Shown in pieces: positions 9,084 to 15,524 of a DNA stretch of 22,070 nucleotides. The stretch is from Methanobacterium sp. (GTDB lineage: Archaea > Methanobacteriota > Methanobacteria > Methanobacteriales > Methanobacteriaceae), in the NCBI GenBank assembly GCA_020855015.1, contig JAHKLP010000065.1, forward strand, positions 1 to 22,070. Reading direction: 5' to 3'. The notes under the pieces were generated by a model. The model saw only the letters and a list, made by a program, of their open reading frames with translations. It did no database searches and was not told the DNA's origin. Within the stretch, counting starts at the first letter, position 1; each line of letters begins with the position of its first letter. The position numbers and the translations under genes were made by a program.

Positions 9084-9974
9084 ATGGGGATATTCAATAA
9101 ACTAGGAGATGCCATACTGGGATTTTTCTCACTTTTGGGATCGATGATTCTGACAATACCACAAATTCCTCGCAAACTTCGAAGTATTAACCAGGACCAT
9201 GTAAAAGAAAAAATTGATACTGAAAACTTAAAGGGAAATGTTTCCAGGGTTAAAGACAATTTGAGAGTTGAGGAAAAAATACATAAAATTACCGGGAAAG
9301 AAGAAAAAACTCATGGACAAAAAACTAGTGGTAAAAAAGTTCAAGACTCTGATTCGGATGTTATTCTTATTTCTGCTCCTTTCACATCCAAAGAAAAGGA
9401 AGACACCATCTTTCGCCTGCAACTATTATCAGCAGGGTTCCTAATCATATCCGTCTTAACATTGTTAAACTTCCTATCCCTCATTATCTATGGAATTCTA
9501 TCTATTTTATTAGTCGGCTATATTCTTTATACCCTCTTTAACCGGGTAAAAGTTATGTATGGCCCTGAATTTCCTGCTTATCGAGATTTTTTCCTCATGT
9601 ATATCGCGGTGGGCATTGTGCTGGTTTTAATAAGTACAAACCCAGCCCTAGTCATAACCTTTTCATGGAGTTATTTCCCCTCTCTAACCATTCTGATATT
9701 CTCAATTATTGCCGTTGCAGTTGTTTACCTTGTCTTTAGAATACGTTATCAACGCGACTTCACATACGGAGTTGTTATTGAGACCGGGGAAAAAATGGCC
9801 TACGTAAAGGTAGAATACGACATCCGTTCCAATGTTAAACCAGATATTTATATCGTCGACAACAGTTATGGGGCTTCCAGTGGGAACATTGTAAAACTAA
9901 AAACTGAAAATAAGATTTTAAGTAACAGTGGTAACAAACCCATCCGTATAATAGAAACTGTAAACAAAATCTAG
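9084..9974 (+). CDS. Multi-spanning membrane protein, possibly DUF2101-like
   Basis: A 296-aa protein. Residues 1-30 include an amphipathic or hydrophobic segment (GDAILGFFSLLGSMILTIPQ). Residues 31-105 are highly charged, Lys/Glu-rich and probably cytoplasmic. Four to five hydrophobic helices follow between about 110 and 220 (for example LSLIIYGILSILLVGYI and FFLMYIAVGIVLVLIST). A C-terminal soluble domain (about 222-296) contains RYQRDFTYGVVIETGEKMAYVKVEYDIRSN. I remember similar archaeal proteins filed as DUF2101 but cannot confirm it. Function unknown. Its position after the prepilin peptidase and pilin genes makes a role in the cell envelope plausible, as inference only. ATG 9084 is preceded by GTGATAATT, so I use it rather than the GTG at 9075. 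Confidence 0.72.
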   Translation: MGIFNKLGDAILGFFSLLGSMILTIPQIPRKLRSINQDHVKEKIDTENLKGNVSRVKDNLRVEEKIHKITGKEEKTHGQKTSGKKVQDSDSDVILISAPFTSKEKEDTIFRLQLLSAGFLIISVLTLLNFLSLIIYGILSILLVGYILYTLFNRVKVMYGPEFPAYRDFFLMYIAVGIVLVLISTNPALVITFSWSYFPSLTILIFSIIAVAVVYLVFRIRYQRDFTYGVVIETGEKMAYVKVEYDIRSNVKPDIYIVDNSYGASSGNIVKLKTENKILSNSGNKPIRIIETVNKI

Positions 9975-9983
9975 TATTTCATC

Positions 9984-9990
9984 TTTTTTT
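9984..9990 (+). terminator. T-run terminator after the membrane protein gene
   Basis: Seven T residues start 9 nt after the stop codon, followed by further AT-rich sequence. This is the usual archaeal oligo-T signal and has no clear hairpin. Confidence 0.45.
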
Positions 9991-10067
9991 ATTAATTAGT
10001 GCAGGATAATTTATTCTTATCTAAAATATAATATCACCAATCATATTCCAATCAAAGGAAGTTAAGA

Positions 10068-10823
10068 ATGCATAAAATCTCACCAAAACATCCTCGTTAC
10101 AATTCTCTTGTGTTAAGGGAAAAAATGGCAGAGGCTTATCAGGAAGGAATCCTGGCAGACACTGCCCTGATCGCTCATGGAAGAGGTGAAGCCTTTGACT
10201 ATATTCTGGGTGAGAAAACCAGTCCTGCTGCACTTGAAGCCATTAGAACCGGAATTTCTGCAATGTTACTTGCTGATAATCCGGTGATATCGGTTAATGG
10301 GAACACTGCTGTTCTTACTGCTGAGTATATCGTTGAATTATCCCATTTAATTCCAGCCCCCATAGAAATAAACTTATTCTATCGCACTCCTGAACGGGTT
10401 AAAAAAATGGAGAAACTATTAAAAAATGCAGGTGCAACAGAGGTTCTGGGGAAAGAGGGAGATGATCATGTTCCCATTCCTGGACTGGAAGGACCCCGAT
10501 CACGTGCACATCCAGAAGGGGCTCACCGGGCAGATGTTGTTTTAGTACCTTTGGAAGATGGTGACAGGGCACAAGCACTGGTATCATCAGGCAAAAAGGT
10601 TATAACCATTGATCTTAATCCTTTATCCAGAACAGCTCAAACATCATCTATAACCATTGTTGATAATGTGGTAAGAGCAATACCTTTAATGGTTCAGGAA
10701 GTTAAAAAACTAAAAAGATACCCCCAAAAACAATTAAAAGAAATTGTTGATGAATTTGACAATACCAAAAATATTGCTAAATCACTGAACTCAATATCCA
10801 ACTATTTTAAACAGGATGAATGA
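10068..10823 (+). CDS. 4-phosphopantoate--beta-alanine ligase (archaeal phosphopantothenate synthetase)
   Basis: A 251-aa cytoplasmic enzyme of the archaeal coenzyme A pathway. It joins 4-phosphopantoate and beta-alanine using ATP, replacing bacterial pantothenate synthetase and kinase. The sequence shows the family landmarks: HPRYNSLVLREKMAEAYQEG at the start, LIAHGRGEAFDYILGEKT, PVISVNGNTAVLTAEYIVEL, LFYRTPERVKKMEKLLK, GPRSRAHPEGAHRADVVLVPLEDGDRA and TIDLNPLSRTAQTSSITIVDNVVRAIPLM. The length is typical. ATG 10068 has AAGGAAGTTAAGA upstream. The stop TGA lies inside the start region of the next gene, so at least the UPF0200 gene is translated from the same message. Confidence 0.92.
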   Translation: MHKISPKHPRYNSLVLREKMAEAYQEGILADTALIAHGRGEAFDYILGEKTSPAALEAIRTGISAMLLADNPVISVNGNTAVLTAEYIVELSHLIPAPIEINLFYRTPERVKKMEKLLKNAGATEVLGKEGDDHVPIPGLEGPRSRAHPEGAHRADVVLVPLEDGDRAQALVSSGKKVITIDLNPLSRTAQTSSITIVDNVVRAIPLMVQEVKKLKRYPQKQLKEIVDEFDNTKNIAKSLNSISNYFKQDE

Positions 10824-10825
10824 AT

Positions 10826-11392
10826 ATGAGAGTAATTGGAGTTACAGGAATGCCTGGTTCTGGTAAAAGCGTCGTTTCTAGAGTTGCAGAGAAACTGGGA
10901 ATTAAAGTAGTGAAAATGGGTGATGTGATAAGAGACGAAGCCAGGCGAAGGAATGAAGATCCGGGGATCGTGGCGGTCCAATTACGCAGAGAACATGGCA
11001 AATACGTGGTTGCCAAGCGATGTGTGGATATCGTGAAGAATTTCGCCAGGGACCCTTCAGTGTCCAACACTAAATCAGAGCTCAATTCACCCCTATTATT
11101 CCTAATTGAAGGCATACGCAGCCCATGGGAAGTTCAAATATTCAAAAAGAATTTCACAGATTTTAAAGTAATAGCTGTCCATTCAAAGCCTGAAACCCGT
11201 TTTTCAAGGCTTAAAAAAAGAATGAGATCCGATGATTCTGCAGACTCTAAAGAGTCCATTAAAAGAGATCGAAGAGAACTGGACTTTGGTATAGGGGAAG
11301 TTATCGCCAATTCTGATTATATGGTGGTTAATGAAGGTAGTTTAAAAAAATTTAAGAATACTGTTCAGAGGATAATCAAAAATGAAATGTGA
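10826..11392 (+). CDS. UPF0200-type P-loop kinase-like protein
   Basis: A 188-aa cytoplasmic NTPase with a nucleotide-kinase fold. The Walker A loop is GVTGMPGSGKS at the very N-terminus. Next comes KMGDVIRDEARRRNEDPG, resembling the NMP-binding region of adenylate or dephospho-CoA kinases, then LLFLIEGIRSPWEVQIFK (Walker B-like) and an Arg/Lys-rich lid (RFSRLKKRMRSDD). The family matches archaeal UPF0200 proteins, whose substrate I do not know. Its overlap with the pantothenate gene hints at coenzyme A metabolism, but archaeal dephospho-CoA kinase belongs to a different family, so I give no reaction. ATG 10826 follows AGGATGA with good spacing and matches the family start; ATG 10820 would add two residues and overlap the previous stop as ATGA. 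Confidence 0.85.
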   Translation: MRVIGVTGMPGSGKSVVSRVAEKLGIKVVKMGDVIRDEARRRNEDPGIVAVQLRREHGKYVVAKRCVDIVKNFARDPSVSNTKSELNSPLLFLIEGIRSPWEVQIFKKNFTDFKVIAVHSKPETRFSRLKKRMRSDDSADSKESIKRDRRELDFGIGEVIANSDYMVVNEGSLKKFKNTVQRIIKNEM

Positions 11393-11762
11393 AATGGAAG
11401 CAAAAGCAACGGTGAATCCCACCGAAAATCTGAATAAGGTTATTGAGGCACTTTCCAATATATTTGACTATGATGACCTGTTAATAACTGATGACCAGGT
11501 TACTGTATGTGGTAGTTCTTCCTCTTTGATTCGTTTCAAGGAATTCCTTGAAAAAAGACAGATAAGAGACACTACACGTAAAATCCTCACCAATGTGTTA
11601 AAACATAAGTCTGATACAATTAAATTCAAAATAAGCAAACAGGCTGCTTTTGCAGGTAGAATTAATCTGGTGGAGGATGATTTATCTCCCCTGGGGGAAA
11701 TAGAAGTTATAATTCATACTGAAAATCCCGAAGAATTTATTTGTTGGTTATGCGACCATTAA
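11382..11762 (+). CDS. UPF0201-type protein
   Basis: A 126-aa soluble alpha/beta protein. It has the pattern of the archaeal UPF0201 family: an N-terminal strand with VNPTENLNKVIEALSNIF, then SSSLIRFKEFLEKRQIRDTTRKIL, then KQAAFAGRINLVEDDLSPLGEIEVII and a short C-terminal tail ICWLCDH. Function is unknown; the ribosomal L5-like fold of the family suggests RNA binding, which I cannot show here. It overlaps the UPF0200 gene by 11 nt. The ribosome site AGAGGATAATC within the end of that gene lies 4 nt before ATG 11382. In some archaea UPF0200 and UPF0201 are, as I recall, parts of one fused protein, which fits this tight coupling. Confidence 0.85.
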   Translation: MKCEMEAKATVNPTENLNKVIEALSNIFDYDDLLITDDQVTVCGSSSSLIRFKEFLEKRQIRDTTRKILTNVLKHKSDTIKFKISKQAAFAGRINLVEDDLSPLGEIEVIIHTENPEEFICWLCDH

Positions 11763-11799
11763 ACGATAGTTAATGATCATGAAATGTCATTTATTGGTT

Positions 11800-11824
11800 A
11801 AAAAAACGACTTCGAGTGAAAAAA
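11800..11824 (-). terminator. Oligo-T signals ending the minus-strand dph6 transcript
   Basis: Between the converging stops of the UPF0201 gene and dph6, the minus strand reads two T-runs (T6 at 11824-11819 and T7 at 11806-11800) separated by a GC-richer 12-nt stretch. This is a typical archaeal termination pattern for the leftward transcript. Confidence 0.45.
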
Positions 11825-11831
11825 CAAATAT

Positions 11832-12515
11832 TTAGCCTTTATTTTCTAACACTGCATCTTCAATGATCATATAACCATTATCCCCATTCCATACTTTCCT
11901 ATATTTCAATATATTGAGTTTCTTTTTGAATAGTGGGCCGTTAAGGACCAATGTTTCAGCTTCTCCACCTTCAAAGGCCATGTGCAATCCATGTTTTTTG
12001 TGGAGTTCTTTTAATTCATCCAGTAGATCCTCATCGATTATCCTTCCCAACCATGATTCATCAAGTCCCTCTGCAGCCACACTGGTAATCATCACCTTAA
12101 ATCCCAATTTGATAATCTCTCTCATATAGTCTTCAGGGTCACGTTGCCATAGGGGTGAATGGGATTCTAGTCCTATTTCCTGACAGAGGTGATCTATACG
12201 TGATCTTTGATAATTAGAAGCAATTGCACCTGTGAATATAGCTTGAATCCCCTTCTTTTTAAGTTTTAAAAAAGCATTTTTCAGGTCTTTTAATTCTTCT
12301 TCCTTTTTTCCAGGGGTTTCAGCCTGCATCAGATCTATCTCCAATGCATTGGAGAGAAGTGGAGTAAGGTGGATATTAGGAACATGAAACATGTAGGAGT
12401 GAGGATTTGTTGAAAAAATACTGAGAAGGCACTCCACCTGCCATCCGTCCTCAATAGCTTTATATGCAGCCATTGTGCTGTCTTTACCACCTGAAAAAAG
12501 AATTGCTGCCTTCAT
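11832..12515 (-). CDS. dph6: Diphthine--ammonia ligase (Dph6, ATP pyrophosphatase family)
   Basis: A 227-aa cytoplasmic enzyme that catalyses the last step of diphthamide formation on elongation factor 2, amidating diphthine with ATP and ammonia. The N-terminus has the PP-loop AILFSGGKDSTMAAY (SGGKDST at residues 7-13). Further landmarks are SYMFHVPNIHLTPL, IFTGAIASNYQRSRIDHLC, GLESHSPLWQRDPEDYM and the family-specific AFEGGEAETLVLNGPLF near the end. ATG 12515 fits the family start (MKAAILFSGG) and has AGGA 9 nt upstream; an in-frame ATG at 12563 would add 16 residues without conserved features. It lies 101 nt behind the membrane-protein gene in the same direction and may be the last gene of the operon or separately transcribed. 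Confidence 0.9.
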   Translation of the reverse strand: MKAAILFSGGKDSTMAAYKAIEDGWQVECLLSIFSTNPHSYMFHVPNIHLTPLLSNALEIDLMQAETPGKKEEELKDLKNAFLKLKKKGIQAIFTGAIASNYQRSRIDHLCQEIGLESHSPLWQRDPEDYMREIIKLGFKVMITSVAAEGLDESWLGRIIDEDLLDELKELHKKHGLHMAFEGGEAETLVLNGPLFKKKLNILKYRKVWNGDNGYMIIEDAVLENKG

Positions 12516-12616
12516 GTCAAAAATCCTATAAATTATATCCTTAATTCGCCATAATTTTTCCATGAATTAATTTTTTATCTTTTCATGAATTTATGTAATA
12601 ATGTATAAATTAGATA

Positions 12617-13420
12617 TTAATCCCCTTTTTTAAGCAAACGATCCCGGAGACCTTTTAATCCTTGAATTATTGTGTCGATGAACAATCCCATAAGACCCAC
12701 AATCACTCCCAAAAATCCACATAATAATATCACGTTATTGTTGGGTGGCATAGTTTTTTCAAGGGTTTGAATTTCTTTTTCCACCGGGCCACTGATCTGG
12801 TTAACAACTACTTCACCTTGGGGTAATTCTTTGACAACATCATCCACTTTTGATGCATCTACCATTACCTTGACTTCTACTATGCTGAATCTGATGCCTA
12901 TACCACTGACCAGCATCATCCAGTCTTTGAGTTGTTTGATCACCTTAGTAGGATCGCTACCAGGTTCTAATTCAACCATAATCGTATCATTAGAAACTAT
13001 CTTACCGGAAGTGATGTTGTTAACAGCAGTTGTCATTCGTGCCTCCAAACTACTTTTCCAGTCACTATTTATTTGAGTTGTTTTAACAGTTATCTTACCA
13101 CTTTCAACACTTAAAACTCCTGGAATTTTTTTCACATCGGCGATAGCCTGGTTAACATCACTATCCGTTGAAATGTTTAGGGTGATTATTTCCTGCTGGT
13201 CACTAGTGGACATGTAAATGGCCCGGGCCATGTCTGGAAGATCGTTGTATACTGGGGCTATGAAAAAGGCTCCCCCAATCAGACCCACCACAAAACCTAA
13301 ACCTAATACAAATAATAGATTTTTTTTACCGATCAGAGGTGTTAAAAGTGCTGTGGAGAATACAAAAGCCATGAGAAGAAAAAATAATACGATCATTAAA
13401 AATACAAATAGTGTTTCCAT
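12617..13420 (-). CDS. Three-helix membrane protein with a large extracytoplasmic domain
   Basis: A 267-aa protein of unknown family. Two hydrophobic helices lie at about residues 2-26 and 34-56 (LLFVLGLGFVVGLIGGAFFI). A soluble region of about 180 residues follows, with alternating beta-alpha pattern that looks like two ferredoxin-like or BON-like repeats (EIITLNISTDSDVNQAIADV with PGVLSVESGKITV, and SNDTIMVELEPGSDPTKVIK with FSIVEVKVMV). A final helix (about 236-258) leads to a short basic C-terminus (RDRLLKKGD). The sequence resembles nothing I can name. It lies behind the PepSY-like and pilin genes in the same direction with a 69-nt gap, so it may act in the envelope with them (inference). 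ATG 13420 follows GATGAAACC. Confidence 0.75.
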   Translation of the reverse strand: METLFVFLMIVLFFLLMAFVFSTALLTPLIGKKNLLFVLGLGFVVGLIGGAFFIAPVYNDLPDMARAIYMSTSDQQEIITLNISTDSDVNQAIADVKKIPGVLSVESGKITVKTTQINSDWKSSLEARMTTAVNNITSGKIVSNDTIMVELEPGSDPTKVIKQLKDWMMLVSGIGIRFSIVEVKVMVDASKVDDVVKELPQGEVVVNQISGPVEKEIQTLEKTMPPNNNVILLCGFLGVIVGLMGLFIDTIIQGLKGLRDRLLKKGD

Positions 13421-13489
13421 GGTTTCATCTCTGGTTGGTCAAATATAAAGAAATTTTAATATTGAAGTTATTCTTAATGGCCCCACAAT

Positions 13490-13912
13490 TCATGTTTCTT
13501 TAACAATTTTTCCAGTATTTACATCGACATAGATTGTTTTTGAGGGTTTGGAAGTTTTAGAAATTGGTACAATCCAGACAACGACTGTGGTCTGATTGAG
13601 TACTATGGTCCCCTGTATTGGTTCTGAGGCAGTATACCCTGGATAGTCATCTAAAGCTATCTTTTTGGCCTGATCAGCTGATATTAAAAAAGTGTTATTT
13701 TCGCTTCTATTAGTAGAACTATTAGAATCATTAGAAACCAGAGGTGGAGCACTTGCAGGAGCAGGTGAAGCAGGTTTGTAAGTTTCATTAACAGCGGTTA
13801 CATTTGGTTTGGTCTGAAATGGATTATAGGCATACGCTACCAGTATAAAAACCACAACTGCCACGATAATCAGTGCCTTTTTCTCCCAACCTTCACCTAG
13901 ATCAATATCCAT
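13490..13912 (-). CDS. Membrane-anchored PepSY-like protein
   Basis: A 140-aa protein. A short acidic N-terminus (MDIDLGEGWEKK) precedes one hydrophobic helix (residues 13-29). A Pro/Ala/Ser/Asn-rich linker (about 34-74) with several N-glycosylation sequons follows. The C-terminal 65 residues read ISADQAKKIALDDYPGYT...VWIVPISK...KTIYVDVNTGKIVKE. This has the helix-then-strands layout and the terminal VDVxTGKIV motif of PepSY domains, which often inhibit or chaperone proteases or bind surface partners. The helix plus extracytoplasmic linker predicts display outside the membrane. It lies 46 nt behind a class III pilin gene. ATG 13912 has AGGTATTGAT before it. The PepSY call is from pattern only. 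Confidence 0.75.
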   Translation of the reverse strand: MDIDLGEGWEKKALIIVAVVVFILVAYAYNPFQTKPNVTAVNETYKPASPAPASAPPLVSNDSNSSTNRSENNTFLISADQAKKIALDDYPGYTASEPIQGTIVLNQTTVVVWIVPISKTSKPSKTIYVDVNTGKIVKET

Positions 13913-13958
13913 ATCAATACCTTTGAATGTTCCACTATTTGAATGTTACAGTACTTAT

Positions 13959-14372
13959 TTATGTGAATTTTATGGTGCCATTTTGGTTTTTTATGGTAAC
14001 TACTTTATCTGTAGATGAGCTGGTAATACTAAAACCAGTAAGATATTTGGGGATCACATTGATTTTTATCGTTTTACCCTTAAATGTAACATCAACTGTA
14101 TCCGTACCATCATTTACACTGAAAGTTGAAGCAGGATCAGTTAAACCACCCGGAATGGTGAAATTAGCCGAATAACCACTTCCAGCAACATAAACTGCAT
14201 TTATAGCACCAGCAAACTTTTCACCCACAACTCGAGCCTTAGCTACATCTGAAGTTTCTGTCTTGCCTATTCCATCAGAAACCAGTGAAAGCATTCCTGC
14301 CATTACTATTAGGACAATAAATGTTATAAATAAAAATTCTGCACTTATCTGTCCTTTTTTGTCCAAATACAA
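13959..14372 (-). CDS. Class III signal peptide pilin, TTG start
   Basis: A 137-aa surface protein beginning MYLDKKGQISAEFLFITFIV: canonical class III leader with cleavage between Gly7 and Gln8, Ser at +3 and Glu at +5, then a hydrophobic helix. A helical segment (DVAKARVVGEKFAGAINAVYVAG) precedes a beta-rich tail with NFT and NGT sequons. It is paralogous to the pilin at 8539-8967. I place the start at TTG 14372 because AGGTGA lies 5 nt upstream and the leader then has a normal length; an in-frame ATG at 14402 would give a 17-residue leader with no ribosome site. It follows the 360-aa pilin-like gene by 26 nt and precedes the PepSY-like gene by 46 nt, in one operon. Confidence 0.83.
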   Translation of the reverse strand: MYLDKKGQISAEFLFITFIVLIVMAGMLSLVSDGIGKTETSDVAKARVVGEKFAGAINAVYVAGSGYSANFTIPGGLTDPASTFSVNDGTDTVDVTFKGKTIKINVIPKYLTGFSITSSSTDKVVTIKNQNGTIKFT

Positions 14373-14398
14373 CTTGTTCACCTGATATTTCTTGACAA

Positions 14399-15481
14399 TC
14401 ATGGGAGATTATTATTATAACTATCTTCCAGCCCGAAAATGGTTTTATAACTTGGGGATAAATAGAAAACTGCACCTTTTGAATCGAGATAATCAGCCTT
14501 CTTTAGCACTATCTTTGTGCCAGGTACTGGAGGAATTGCAAAGTATTCCACATCAACCGCTGAAATTGATTTTCCTTGGTGAACGTCACTTAAAGGATCA
14601 CCCACTATAAAAGTACTCAAACGGGTGTCGGCTTGTTCTCCAGATATTTGTCCTCCCTGTAATCTTTCAAAGAAGTTTAGTCCCAATGGATTAGGGAAAT
14701 ATTGTGGCATTCCCGCAAGATTTTCAGGATTACCCGTCCCATTCAAACATTCTCCTAAGTGCTCCATTTCTACTGCATCTACATCTACTATATCATCAAA
14801 GTGGTAATTTGGTGCGCCCATGTATGTTGCTTCATAGTAATCATAGGGATAAATGGCATTTCTAGTTCTGAAACTACTTTTAATCCATATATACGGGTCT
14901 TCCATACCAACAATTGGAGCATAACCCCTTATTTCAGGTAAAGTTCCCTCATAAACTTGGCCTTCCTGTTCAACTTTTATAGGGACCCCTGCTTTCACCA
15001 CCACATAGAATCCATAGGGATCACCATTTCCATAGGCGTCAACCTGGGTAACCACAATATCATTCTCATCGAAAATGTCATCGAAGGTAACATTAGTGGT
15101 GTTAACTGGAATCTGCACATCGTTAATTGTAATATTTCTTCCTGTTTCCCGAGACAGTTTACTACAAGAATCAATGACATGGTTATTGAGTTGATCTGCA
15201 ACTACTTCCCGGACGTGAACTTTACTATTGGTGAGGAAGTTTTGTCTGTCAATAACTGTCCTGGTAACATTATAAGAAGCCCATCGTCCTGAGTCACCCG
15301 CAGCGTACTTTATAGACGTGTAGATAGATGAAACAGTACCCCCTGTTACATCACTACCTACGGTGACTGTGGAAAATTGATTGACCTCATTAATTACATC
15401 TCCAAAGGCCACTGCGAAAATTATCACTGGTACCATAAGTAATAATGCTATTGGAGTGATGGTATAACCCTTTTCATCCAT
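14399..15481 (-). CDS. Prepilin-like surface protein with variant leader (KG-YTITPI)
   Basis: A 360-aa protein beginning MDEKGYTITPIALLLMVPVI: a short charged leader ending in Gly, Tyr at the +1 position, then a hydrophobic helix to about residue 27. This resembles a class III prepilin leader but lacks Gln+1, Ser+3 and Glu+5. The remaining 330 residues look extracellular: beta-rich, with sequons (NVT, NIT, NTT, NGT) and a long central region with DPYGFYVVVKAG, DPYIWIKSSFRT and YDYYEATYMGAPNYH. The C-terminal part includes RLSTFIVGDPLSDVHQGKS. I recognise no family. It sits between the 700-aa and 137-aa pilin-like genes and shares the MDEKGY start with the former. ATG 15481 is preceded by GGAATTTGGTAAA. 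It may be a minor pilin or tip adhesin; whether it is cleaved is untested. Confidence 0.78.
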   Translation of the reverse strand: MDEKGYTITPIALLLMVPVIIFAVAFGDVINEVNQFSTVTVGSDVTGGTVSSIYTSIKYAAGDSGRWASYNVTRTVIDRQNFLTNSKVHVREVVADQLNNHVIDSCSKLSRETGRNITINDVQIPVNTTNVTFDDIFDENDIVVTQVDAYGNGDPYGFYVVVKAGVPIKVEQEGQVYEGTLPEIRGYAPIVGMEDPYIWIKSSFRTRNAIYPYDYYEATYMGAPNYHFDDIVDVDAVEMEHLGECLNGTGNPENLAGMPQYFPNPLGLNFFERLQGGQISGEQADTRLSTFIVGDPLSDVHQGKSISAVDVEYFAIPPVPGTKIVLKKADYLDSKGAVFYLSPSYKTIFGLEDSYNNNLP

Positions 15482-15493
15482 TTTACCAAATTC

Positions 15494-15524
15494 CTATTGT
15501 TTCCATAATTCTATTGTTTCCATA
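15494..15524. repeat. Tandem duplication spanning the stop codon of the 700-aa gene
   Basis: The 14-mer CTATTGTTTCCATA occurs at 15494-15507 and again at 15511-15524. On the minus strand the last codons of the 700-aa gene and its TAG stop are therefore repeated immediately after the stop. This looks like a small slippage duplication. Confidence 0.75.

Noticed and set aside
14957..15292. A 111-codon plus-strand frame inside the 360-aa surface protein gene
   Set aside because: It is an antisense shadow rich in Ile, Asn and His with no plausible start signal; the minus-strand gene has a leader, helix and ribosome site.
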